Translations under genes and position numbers: made by a program | Shown here: in pieces, positions 23,607-32,900 of the stretch | Position numbering within the stretch: the stretch's first letter is position 1 | Layout: the number at the start of each line of letters is the position of its first letter | Source: Acytostelium subglobosum LB1 | Taxonomy: Eukaryota; Evosea; Eumycetozoa; Acytosteliales; Acytosteliaceae | DNA length: 64,000 nucleotides | Assembly (NCBI RefSeq): GCF_000787575.1 | Contig: NW_012236508.1 | Coordinates: 298,443 to 362,442 of the forward strand | Reading direction: 5' to 3' | Notes under the pieces: generated by a model | The model's input: the letters and a program-made list of their open reading frames with translations, nothing else | What the model was told of the DNA's origin: nothing | Database searches by the model: none

Positions 23607-24701
23607 TCAACATACTCCAAAGCTTTGAAAGTTAATGAGGGCACATGCTGCGCGGAAGTATAGATCGAGGTGGTGGCGCTGTGATCTATAGGTGGAGCCA
23701 AACATCGTGAGAGCCTTGACCTTTGGAAAGCAGTGTTCAATCTTGATACGCAATCTTGAGATCTGGAAATTATAGATGCGTTGTTCAACTGTGAGGAACT
23801 TGGTGACTGTTCTGGTATTCCTCTGTTTCTTAATTGGTGTAACGAATGGGTGGTTCTTTGAGACGTAGGCTGAGTCGGCCAAAATCTTCTCACCAGGCAG
23901 TAACTCATTGGCCAACTCTCCATCGTCAAAGATGGTTAAATCATGCTTGCTTCCTGGTTGAGGAGGACCAACCCAAACGATGTAGCCATCCAGTCGGATT
24001 CCTACTTCAAACTTGATGCCATGAAATTTGTGTTTGCCTGACGACACATTAGTTGTTGTCGGTGAGTTAACTTGATAGCGCTGCATTATTTTAAAAACAA
24101 ACAGAAACATACCGCTGTAGAAGGACCTTTGGAGATCTTGATTGTTTGGTCCTGGTGAGGGTCTTCTTATCTTAACAATGGTGGTGTCGATAATCATTCG
24201 ACAGGTGGTCACCTCTCGAGGGAACCCCTCCACATGTTCAGAGATGTTGATTGAACTGGTGTCCACAATCGAATATCTGTTGAAGATATCGGGGGGATAG
24301 TCAATAATTGGTGCTATCTGTAAAAAGGAATCCTCGTATCCTTCCAATCTTCTATCCATATCAAACTGTTGAACGTTGAAGTCAATATTGGTAGTGGTTG
24401 AGGTGATTCGGGCTTCCAATATAGTTACCATTGGGACATAGACATTGATGGTCTCAAGTACCTCAAACAAATGTTTGAAGAATGTCTTGTGATCGATTCG
24501 AAAGTGATATTCTATAACCGAGATCAAGGGGTAGTGTTTCATATAATAACATAGATAGAGAAAGTGGACGGGTTTAATTTGATGAGGTAATAAATAAAGA
24601 ATAAAGAAAGTGTTGATTGATTGTTTAGCCCACCCATAGATGGTGTTCATTTCTACCAATGACACGTCTTTGAAGTTGTCTTGGGAAATATAGTTGTTCA
24701 T
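23607..24701 (-). CDS. PIF/Harbinger-type DDE transposase (HARBI1-like)
   Basis: The ATG at 24701 (MNNYISQDNF) opens a frame of 365 codons without a stop; a predicted 75-bp intron (24112-24038, GTATGT donor, CAG acceptor) lies within it, and splicing restores the family string FYSGKHKFHGIKFEVG. The DDE_Tnp_4 pattern is present: first Asp in IDTTIVKIRRP, second in GPPQPGSKHDLTIFD, ILADSAYVSKNHPF, and the Glu in RLRIKIEHCFPKVK. Such enzymes cut and paste DNA transposons with TTA/TWA target sites; HARBI1 is a domesticated relative. I could not find terminal inverted repeats flanking the gene. It may be a whole but immobile transposase or a host gene. The 5' half (about 150 residues) contains a helical DNA-binding-like region. 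No trihelix/Myb partner gene is seen nearby. Confidence 0.87.
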   Translation of the reverse strand: MNNYISQDNFKDVSLVEMNTIYGWAKQSINTFFILYLLPHQIKPVHFLYLCYYMKHYPLISVIEYHFRIDHKTFFKHLFEVLETINVYVPMVTILEARITSTTTNIDFNVQQFDMDRRLEGYEDSFLQIAPIIDYPPDIFNRYSIVDTSSINISEHVEGFPREVTTCRMIIDTTIVKIRRPSPGPNNQDLQRSFYSGMFLFVFKIMQRYQVNSPTTTNVSSGKHKFHGIKFEVGIRLDGYIVWVGPPQPGSKHDLTIFDDGELANELLPGEKILADSAYVSKNHPFVTPIKKQRNTRTVTKFLTVEQRIYNFQISRLRIKIEHCFPKVKALTMFGSTYRSQRHHLDLYFRAACALINFQSFGVC

Positions 24702-25792
24702 TGTTCCGATCAATTATTACTTAGTTCAAGCAGTACATCAATTTTCCCAACTCTTTAAATAGAAGAGGGAAATCCACACAAATTATTGAGGTAAACTTCT
24801 ATTCATTCAGAGTTTCACTTCAACATCATTGTTCCCATTTGTGTCAAATTCAAAGGAAAATACATAATAATTAATGTCTAAAGATCATGTTACGACCAGT
24901 GCCGGGATTAGGGGTTGTCCAGGGAAATATTTTGATTGTTTCCAAAGTTGGGAATTGATCAAACAACAATACACACTCATAGTTTTGGGAACTTTACCAT
25001 GTTTGGAAAAAACACACCTTCAAGTTCTAAGAGACATCACAAAAATAGATATTCGAAGGTGGGTGATCGTTTGTGATGATCATTGTTCAACAACACTCAG
25101 TTTATCTTTATTGATTCACTTCCCAATCAAGTATGTTTTTATTTATCCTTTTAAGGACTACTTTAGTTTTCAGTAAACTACTACTCTATTTAGAAAAGCA
25201 TTGAGTGCTATCATTGATTAACTTATAACTTTTAGATTAACAGAATGATAGTAGGTCGATAGTTTGTTATCATAACACAATCCTTCCGTTTTGTCACCTA
25301 GTACGTACCAACAACAACAAACAACAACAACACCATATGCTTCCGAGATCTCCTACTTGTTGATTGTGGTGAGCAACTTCTGGTGATACTCGGGTCCCCA
25401 TTCAAGTCCTTTTCGTCAAAAGTTGTGGCTGATAGCTCCATCTCGTTCACAGTGTACATTGGCAACCCCCTTCTGACGCTAAGTGACTCAATGAAGAAGA
25501 TTGTTGGCAGACATCAAGAGTGGTTGACAAAGAAGGAGGTGGAGTACCAAGTCGATATCAACTTTGCTTTCACCTTCAAAGATAAGGTTATGAATCCGTA
25601 TGACACAGCAGTCAACTGCCGCGCCTTCACCATTGTGAAGGCATCAGATGGACAAAGGATTGATTGGTGACTCACAATAAATCCTCTTGACAACATATTG
25701 CACATTCCCAAAAATCTANTGATCAAAAATTATATCATCTTGTTTATTTATTTTTTTGTGGTTGATTGTTTAATTAATAAATTGATCTTAGA
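24702..25792. other. gene-poor spacer
   Basis: AT-rich region upstream of the transposase. A 100-codon frame (24874-25176) has no recognised family and is probably chance. A more protein-like frame at 25383-25670 is listed separately. One N at 25720. Confidence 0.35.
25383..25670 (+). CDS. hypothetical short ORF
   Basis: A 95-codon frame with codon use closer to genes than to the surrounding spacer (SISFTVYIGNPLLTLSDSMK, then RHQEWLTKKEVEYQVDINFA). No family is recognised, and the frame has no clear start; it may be the last exon of an unseen gene or a fragment of a mobile element. Confidence 0.25.
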   Translation: MILGSPFKSFSSKVVADSSISFTVYIGNPLLTLSDSMKKIVGRHQEWLTKKEVEYQVDINFAFTFKDKVMNPYDTAVNCRAFTIVKASDGQRIDW

Positions 25793-26585
25793 TCTGATTT
25801 TGCCAATTTTGTTTAAATGCCTACTCTCGTCCTATCTGGAGGAGAGTCGCGATGTTCAGTTTATTTATCCCGAGGGATAACTATACGATTGTTTTGGTTG
25901 TTTGGACACTGTTCTGGTTGAGTCCACGGCCTTTGTGTCGAAGGCTGGTGGTATGAGCATTGGTTTGGATTATTGCCAGCGCGTGCTCATGCGTTGACTT
26001 CCGTGGGGTCGTAAGAGAAGGGTTGATCCATCGTTTGAATGGAGACTAGCGGTAGTCCTGTTCTTATGGACATGGCCGTTGTTCGCGTGCTGTTCAGGCT
26101 AAGGGATTGGACTCTTGACGTGGCAAACCACTCGTGGTTTGCGTGCAGGCGTGTAGGATGTGAGGTGAATACCCAACTACTACTATAAAAAGTATTCTGC
26201 CGGCGGTTGTGCGTTGGGATGCCAATGTTGACGCATTGTTTACCGACAGAACTCCTCCTGCTCCGCTGTGTGAGTCACACCCTGAGACTCGTGGGAACTT
26301 TGCGTCAATGGTTGGGGAATCCTGAGTGCAGATGGGCCTGCGTGGTGGAGCCTTTGGTGCGGCCTCCTCCCGCGTATCACTGGTCGGGTCCGTTTGTCTG
26401 GCTGAGTTGGTTGGAATTGATAGAGAGAAGTAGGTGTGGTGGGAATCAGCAGTTGTACATGAATGGCTCGGGCTGGTGCGTTAGTGCCGGCTCGAGGGAT
26501 GTTCAGAACAACTTGTGTCACTGGACTGATGTATTATTCTATATACAAGGGTCAACAGGATAAAGTGAGAGTCTGATTTTGCCAA
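25793..26585 (-). mobile_element. short element with 14-bp target duplication upstream of tRNA-Trp (TRE5-like non-LTR candidate)
   Basis: A GC-rich block of about 765 bp (25807-26571) is bounded by a perfect 14-bp direct repeat, TCTGATTTTGCCAA, at 25793-25806 and 26572-26585. The right edge lies 46 bp before the first base of tRNA-Trp. Dictyostelium TRE5 non-LTR retrotransposons are known to insert about 50 bp upstream of tRNA genes with target duplications of this size. Read on the minus strand the block ends in an A-rich tail (AAACAAAA), which suggests that orientation. No reverse transcriptase frame is present, so it would be a truncated or non-autonomous copy. The open frames on both strands are not recognised. 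Confidence 0.6.
26171..26232 (+). repeat. 62-bp repeat, copy A
   Basis: Sequence from ACCCAACTACTACTATAAAA to GGGATGCCAATGTTGAC, near-identical to copy B at 26822-26886. It lies within the element upstream of tRNA-Trp. Confidence 0.9.
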
Positions 26586-26631
26586 AATTTTTCCCGATAA
26601 AAGACGAATAAGGGAAAGGGCCAAATCCAAT

Positions 26632-26719
26632 GGCTCCTTGGCGCAGTGGTAGCGCATAAGTCTCCAACTAAAATAGAGAAGTTAGCTTCAGGTCAGGAGT
26701 TCGAATCTCCTAGGGGTCA
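26632..26719 (+). tRNA. tRNA-Trp (CCA), intron-containing
   Basis: Acceptor GGCTCCT pairs with AGGGGTC, D-arm GCGC-AGTGGTA-GCGC, and T-arm AGGAG-TTCGAAT-CTCCT. The anticodon loop begins CTCCAA, giving anticodon CCA, and is followed by an extra ~16 nt before the 3' half of the anticodon stem, consistent with an intron after position 37. A TTTT Pol III terminator follows within 10 bp. Trp(CCA) genes of Dictyostelium are known to carry an intron. Confidence 0.85.
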
Positions 26720-26750
26720 GATATTTTGCATCAAAACTCCCCCACTGGAA

Positions 26751-27812
26751 CTATTCCAACCACAATTTACTGGTCCCACAATGTTCCAATAAATGATACA
26801 TCGCCAACCACCTCTTTTGCAACCCAACTACTACTATAAAAAAATGTATTCTGCCGGCGGTTGTGCGTTGGGATGCCAATGTTGACCGTTCATCCATTTG
26901 CTGTTCGAAACTGTCCCACACAGTGAGTGATGTGAGGCTTGATGGGAGAGCACCGCGTATGAATGGTTGGTTGTAGGAAGGACCTAACCGTAGGGTCCTG
27001 AGGTTTTGAGGCAATGATCCAATGACGAAAGGATGGTTGAACGAGCCAAGTGATTGATAGTCTCGATTCTCAGAGCAACCGAATTTGAGGAAGGTGAGAC
27101 TCTGAGGGAGGGCACCAATGGCAATTGGTTTATTGTACACTGCTCCAAATCTGAGTGATGTCAGTCCATGTGGCAAAGAACCAACGATAATGGGTTGATT
27201 AAAGTGATAGTCGACAATCAATGTTCTGAGACCAGACGGAAGCAAACCAATCGGTATCGAATGAGTGTATTGTTGGCCAAGTTGGAGTTTTGTCAGACTT
27301 GTGGGGAGCACTCCAATGGGCAACACATGATTGAATGGTGAGGCAAACTTGAGCGAGGTGAGTCTTGGAGGCAGTGTACCAAGTAGGATGGGACTGTTAA
27401 AGTCATAGTCAAACTCAAGTGTTTGAACACTATCTGGAATCATTCCTCTAGTGGGCGATACGTCAATGTCATAGATCATCGTGGTCAGATCGTTTGGTAA
27501 CTCTGTGGTTGTGTCATTGAGTTTGAACTTTGTAGGTGGCTTGATCAAATTGTTGTCTTTGTCATTGAGCTTGTTGTAGTTCACATACATGTACTCTGAC
27601 ACATGCCTTACAGGTTGCCATATCCAACAAATGAATGATTGTCTGTTACGATACCAATATTTACAAACGAATGCCATTGAGTACCTGTCCACATTCTCAT
27701 CGATACACTCAACGATATAACCTAGGATGAGTATTGGGAAGTATCTAGGTTGTAAAACAATATCCTCCACTACTCCTAATGTGTCATTATTATTACTTAT
27801 TTCAACTTGCAT
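26751..27812 (-). CDS. FNIP-repeat protein with altered 3' end
   Basis: Single exon, 353 codons, starting MQVEISNNND. An F-box-like N-terminal segment (PILILGYIVECIDENVDRYSMAFVCKYWYRNR) precedes about eight FNIP repeats (for example FASPFNHVLPIGVLP, FGAVYNKPIAIGALP, LGPSYNQPFIRGALP) from about residue 125 to 305. The frame then enters the 65-bp repeat at 26886 and ends in about 45 residues with no similarity to the family. Other FNIP proteins, such as the one at the left edge of this window, are longer and have a distinct C-terminal domain. The gene therefore looks truncated or refashioned by an insertion; whether it is still expressed is unknown. Confidence 0.8.
   Translation of the reverse strand: MQVEISNNNDTLGVVEDIVLQPRYFPILILGYIVECIDENVDRYSMAFVCKYWYRNRQSFICWIWQPVRHVSEYMYVNYNKLNDKDNNLIKPPTKFKLNDTTTELPNDLTTMIYDIDVSPTRGMIPDSVQTLEFDYDFNSPILLGTLPPRLTSLKFASPFNHVLPIGVLPTSLTKLQLGQQYTHSIPIGLLPSGLRTLIVDYHFNQPIIVGSLPHGLTSLRFGAVYNKPIAIGALPQSLTFLKFGCSENRDYQSLGSFNHPFVIGSLPQNLRTLRLGPSYNQPFIRGALPSSLTSLTVWDSFEQQMDERSTLASQRTTAGRIHFFIVVVGLQKRWLAMYHLLEHCGTSKLWLE
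26822..26886 (+). repeat. 65-bp repeat, copy B, inside the 3' end of an FNIP gene
   Basis: Differs from copy A mainly by three extra bases in the A-run after CTATAAAA. Its right end coincides with the point where the FNIP reading frame on the minus strand loses family character. It lies about 100 bp downstream of tRNA-Trp. Confidence 0.88.
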
Positions 27813-28082
27813 ATATATTTATATATTTCTTTAAAAAGAATAATTAATTTAGTAATTTGATCTATTGATCTGGTACCGCTCTCCTTTTTTCATGATAGGT
27901 TCCCTCATTTGGAATAAAATGAGATTTTGTTTGTCACAGTCACCAGCCTGGGGACTCGTCCCTGTGACTTCCAATAATTTAGATGATTGTCTTTGACCTA
28001 ACAGTTTAAGTTTCTGCATGATTGGTGATGTTAAAAATTTTAACGGACAAAACCGTTAAAAAAGAAATTTTATTCATCAACA
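27813..28082. other. spacer upstream of tRNA-Ala with two hairpins
   Basis: Contains a nested inverted repeat at 27933-27968 (outer GTCACAG/CTGTGAC, inner GGGAC/GTCCC) and a second (TTAACGG/CCGTTAA) at 28040-28059. No coding frame. Could contain a small RNA gene; nothing identifies a class. Confidence 0.45.
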
Positions 28083-28155
28083 GGGCTTGTAGCTCAGATG
28101 GTAGAGCGCTCGCTTAGCATGCGAGAGGTAAAGGGATCGATACCCTTCTAGTCCA
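28083..28155 (+). tRNA. tRNA-Ala (AGC)
   Basis: 73-nt cloverleaf: acceptor GGGCTTG with CTAGTCC, D-arm GCTC-AGATGGTA-GAGC, anticodon stem CTCGC/GCGAG with loop TTAGCAT giving AGC, and T-arm AAGGG-ATCGATA-CCCTT. A TTTT terminator starts within 10 bp of the 3' end. Confidence 0.95.
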
Positions 28156-28196
28156 AAACCTTTTACCTAATAAGTTTTTTTTTTTTTACCCATCAG

Positions 28197-28480
28197 TTTA
28201 ATATAAAGAGATGTACTCTTAATATTATTGAACGTTCACTTGAGAGTATGACAGTTAGTAATTGAAGACCCACTGTCTATGAATGAACGAATCATATAAA
28301 CTTATTTATTTATATGTATAATGATTGGTGTAACCAAGAGGACATACCTTGAGAGTATGACAGTTAGTAATTGAAGACCCACTGTCTATGAATGAACGAA
28401 TGAAGTGATTGAGTGCGCGAAGCGACATCAAAACACTTTGGAAAACGAATCATTCGACTCTGGAAGTTCCTCATGTTACA
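28197..28480 (-). repeat. 3' LTR (element orientation)
   Basis: 284 bp, matching the copy at 29465-29748. Carries an internal 54-bp direct duplication (28239-28292 and 28348-28401). Confidence 0.92.
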
Positions 28481-29464
28481 TATCCCCCCCTCGACTATTG
28501 ACCACTAGATGAGGAGATACGTTTGAAAGCGGCGACCAATGCAGGGAGCTGCGCCTGCATCACCTTGGCATCGATCCAACGGTTGGCATCGTCGCCCAAG
28601 GATAAATCGAATCGCACCAAGTACTCGAGGCGTGATCCAAGGCCGTAGACTCTGTTGCGTGAGTCGATGATGGCTGTCGCGGTAGTGATGTCCGTGCCAG
28701 CGAATGATGCCTGGAGAGGCTTGACTGACTCCACATGGACTGTCCTGAGCTGCTTCTTCTTGTTAGACAACTCAATCTTGAGGTCAATATTCGACAAAAT
28801 ACTTGCAACCTTGAATGGGCCACAGTATGCTGACTGAAGTTTGGCGATGTCTGCAGCGTCGCCAACAGGCTTGGAACTGTCGAAGGCGCTGCGCTTAACA
28901 AGCACAATGTCGCCTACCTTGTATGGCATCACGTCACGTCTACCTTTGTCGTGCTGGATGGCTTGTCTGATCTGCGCGTCCAACATGTTGGAAGCGGCCA
29001 TCTTGCGATACATGTCTTGGCAGACCTTGTAGTCTTNNNNNNNNNNNNNNNNNNNNNNNNNNNNNNNNNNNNNNNNNNNNNNNNNNNNNNNNNNNNNNNN
29101 NNNNNNNNNNNNNNNNNNNNNNNNNNNNNNNNNNNNTGTCTTCGAGAAGCTTGATCTCACGAACACGAGTGGCACGATATTTCTCCGACGTGCGCTGCAG
29201 CTTCTCCTCCATGCGATCAAGCCTTTCCTTGCATTTGCGCAATGCCTCGAGCTCGCTCGCCATATCCATGTTGACGATCTCGAGTTCGCAGTACTGCTTG
29301 ACGAGGTCGTCATGACTTAATGCGCTGATTTTTTTGACGTGGTCGTCTGATGAATTGATGTACGAAGACATCGAATGAATGTACAGAGTACAGCTGTGAT
29401 TGTCCTGGCCAGGAACTTAAAGCAATACGCTGTAGAGTGATTAAACTAAACTAAAAGAAAAAAG

Positions 29465-29748
29465 TTTAATATAAAGAGATGTACTCTTAATATTATTGAA
29501 CGTTCACTTGAGAGTATGACAGTTAGTAATTGAAGACCCACTGTCTATGAATGAACGAATCATATAAACTTATTTATTTATATGTATAATGATTGGTGTA
29601 ACCAAGAGGACATACCTTGAGAGTATGACAGTTAGTAATTGAAGACCCACTGTCTATGAATGAACGAATGAAGTGATTGAGTGCGCGAAGCGACATCAAA
29701 ACACTTTGGAAAACGAATCATTCGACTCTGGAAGTTCCTCATGTTACA
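29465..29748 (-). repeat. 5' LTR (element orientation)
   Basis: 284 bp, same sequence as the other LTR including the internal 54-bp duplication. Start and end defined by where the two copies stop matching. Confidence 0.92.
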
Positions 29749-29754
29749 CATCAG

Positions 29755-29979
29755 CGTCTTAGGCGAATCTTCGTGGAGATTGGTGATCCATCGCCGCCAG
29801 GGGAGGATGGTTTTGGGGAGACCCGGTGAAGAGTAGACTTTGCCCTCGAAGGTGAGGCCGCTGTCTTGTCTGCTCTTTCTCGTGGGGGCAGACTACGATG
29901 GGTACGACCTGAATAACCTTCCATTAATCCACCTCATGGCAATCATTGTCAAACTCAATATTATTTATTTAATAATAAA
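29755..29979. other. GC-rich scrap beside the LTR element
   Basis: The first ~150 bp after the target duplication are GC-rich and gene-like in composition, but no frame is recognised; the rest is AT-rich 3' flank of the next gene. May be remains of an older insertion. Confidence 0.35.
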
Positions 29980-32900
29980 TCACTTGATTACCAATGGTTC
30001 CATCTCGTTGACGACTACCTTGTGTCCGATCTCATCGTACTCCTTTCGTTTGTTGTTTCGTATCAGCTTGTCAACTCGCTTAACAAAGTACTGAATGACC
30101 GGTACAAACACATCCAATATCCAAAAGATATCGAGCATTGCAAACATTACACCAGTGACAATCTGTCCAAATGATACAGAGTAGGAGTAGGTCACATATC
30201 TAAAGAACACACTCTTTTCAATGTTGATCTTGAACGTGAATGACGAGGGTGACTCGTGGAATTGATTGGGCTCCAAGTATGATGTTGAGTTTGATATGAA
30301 GCTGTAGTCCTTATAACTCTTCTTATCAAACAAACACTTCTCCACCATAGGTCTAACCAATGTAAAGTCATTATTCGATGAATGTATCTTACAAGATGTC
30401 ATAAATGTTATCTAATTGTGATCAATGATTGATTGAGTTAGTGAGTGAGTGAGTGGACCGATCTATCAATCAATCACTCTTAACATACCATTGAAAGGAC
30501 TGATACTGTTGCCTCTGGACGGAGGACTGTGTGGACTTGAGGTTGGACAACTCCACTGACATAGGAGTTTCCATTGTTGATGAATGAGTCATTGTTGAGC
30601 GTTGACACATTGTAAATGATCCTCTGTGCATAGAAGTAGTTGAAGAATGGTGTGATTGCAAATGAGAATGTGGACGTGTCGCTCAGTTCCAAACCTTGAT
30701 TGAACGTTGCTTGGAATCTACATGCGGCCACATTGTCCTCCACTTCTGATACATTTGATTGATAGGCCAATGTTTGAGATGTGAGTATGTACTTGCACTC
30801 GCCCATATAATTGGTTGTTTGACATCCAGTTACAGTGAGCAACAACTCATCTTGTGTACAATTGCCAGTGTAACCAAACTAAAATATGATTGATTGATTG
30901 AATGGTCGAGTGAGTAAGTGAGTGGAATAGTACCAAGTGATTGTGATTGTACATACAATGTCAATGGTTATCTGTAGTGGACTAGAGTCAATGAACTTTA
31001 GGTACTGTGCCTCGGTGTATCGCTCTTTGAGTCCGAGGTCTGTGGATGCTTGACCATAGGCACGTAGTTCAAGACTGATGTCTTTGTTGACCTTTTGGAA
31101 CTGGATAAGGAAGAGGATCATCAGACCAAGCATCAGCAGTAGATACAGTGTGCAGAAACTCTCGACAGCCTTGGTCGGCTTGATCTTGGTCCTTCTCTTT
31201 CTAATAAATATTCCGGTCTTGTAGCGCTGGCTACCCGCGCCAACATTTGAGTTGATGCCCATGATTGGACCCTCGGCCTTCTCGATGTAGTCCTCCTCCT
31301 CGGTGGCCTCGGCGCCAGTCCAATCGTAAAAGTTGAACTTTAACAGGAAAGTGACTAGGTTGGTCTGGAAGGTTTGGAAGCGCGGCCACGGCAAACAGAC
31401 GGCCACCGTCATGATCAAAAGGAATCCAAGCAGCACGAGGAACCAAGGATATGAATTATAGAACGTGCTCTCAAAGTCCAGCGTGTCGGTCTCGATCGGG
31501 TTGGGAATGGATGTCGACACGTACTGAACGGGTATGTTGTCGATGGGCCACACACTGCCGTATGGACAAAACTGTGACGTCTCATTGCACTGGGGATAGA
31601 ATGACTGGCAGGCATCGATCGATGTGATGCCCGTGTTGTTGCCCGAGTAGTAGCCGCCCGGACAGAGGAAGCACAGCTCAAACGAGGAGCTGGCAGCCGG
31701 GTTGCTCACGCTCTTGTATTGGCCTGTGGGACACTGGGCGCACTCTTCCAGCGCAGAGTACCATTGCTGGCCGGTTGGACACACAGAGTATGCGTCAAAG
31801 TCGTAGTTGACCATGCTCTGGTCCATTGAGACGAGCATCAGCTCGCTGCCCGAGAATGTTGTTACAAAGCCGTAGCTGTAGGTGGTGCGGTAGTTGAGGC
31901 TGGGGATGGACGCCTGGATGTTTACGCTGGTGGGCGTGCCGTTGACGCCGTCGAATATCTCGTAAAAGTAGACGGCTCCCGCCTGTTGCTGGGTGGGCGA
32001 GCCGGGCGCCGACACCACCAGCAGGTTGTTGTTCAAGTCGAGCACTGATCCAAAGCCGCTTGTCGTCGGTTCAACAATGCGATCAAAGTATGCGTACTTA
32101 AACGTGCCATTGATGCTGTAGAATAAGTCCACGCCAGACTCTTCATTATAGCCCATGGCAATATAGTTACTATCAATTGATATAGATGATGGGCAGGACC
32201 TGAGGAGGGTAAGGGTAAAGGTCAGGGGATAGTTCCAATCATTCAATCAATCAATCCAACTTACTTTGTCCTGTTGTAATTGTACACAGTGTTTAACAAG
32301 GTGATGTCGGTTGGACTGGTAATGTTTAGAACTACAAAGGCGCTGACGTATTGTACAGAGAGTCGCGTCGTGTTGGTGGGCATCATGCAGACGGCGCAGT
32401 AGGAGAATGTGACGATTGGACCGTCTAGATCCAGTGCAGTCACATACAATTGTCCACGTGCCGTTTGACAAGGATTGAATTGATCATCCCAATAATCCAA
32501 TGATGAACAATTGGTTGGATTACTATCGAGCTACACAATATTGATTGAGCGAGTTAGTGAATGTGAGATTGAGTGATTGAATGAGTGGACTTACATCAAG
32601 GAAGCATATTACAAGTGGAGCGTAGGTTGCATTCTTGGTCATGAGATTGTTCTGACATGAGCTGATGACAAAGTTTGGTCCGACGGCTATTTGATTGCCC
32701 ATTTGGCATGTGGCGGCAGTCGCATTGGCCGCAGGCTTGGGCTTTGGCTTTGAGATTGTATTATGATGTTGAACTGTCGATGCATAAGCTGTTGGTGGTT
32801 GAAAGGAGAACAACTCGTCACAGTAGTTCTTATTGGAACAATCGTCCAGATTGAATATATAAACGGCGTTCTCTGTTGGTGATCCAATTGCACCAATAAT

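Larger units (their letters stand above)
28197..29748 (-). mobile_element. Ty3/gypsy-type LTR retrotransposon (centre hidden by assembly gap)
   Basis: Bounded by two 284-bp direct repeats (28197-28480 and 29465-29748) that read identical by eye, so insertion is recent on this lineage's time scale. The element lies in minus orientation; its LTR begins TGTAACATG. A 6-bp direct repeat CATCAG flanks it (28191-28196 and 29749-29754). A purine-rich tract on the minus strand abuts the 3' LTR (28481-28495). Visible parts are a Gag-like N-terminal coiled segment near the 5' LTR and an integrase C-terminal region with a chromodomain-like tail near the 3' LTR. The N gap at 29037-29136 replaces most of the internal region, so completeness cannot be judged. 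It sits 41 bp downstream of tRNA-Ala, a location like those of the tRNA-targeting DGLT-A/Skipper-related elements of dictyostelids. Confidence 0.88.

Noticed and set aside
24874-25176. 100-codon plus-strand frame, considered as a Harbinger partner (Myb/trihelix) protein.
   Set aside because: No tryptophan-spaced Myb pattern and no recognisable domain.
26207-26563. 119-codon plus-strand Trp/Cys-rich frame in the element upstream of tRNA-Trp.
   Set aside because: An equally long frame exists on the opposite strand; composition reflects GC-rich DNA rather than a known protein.
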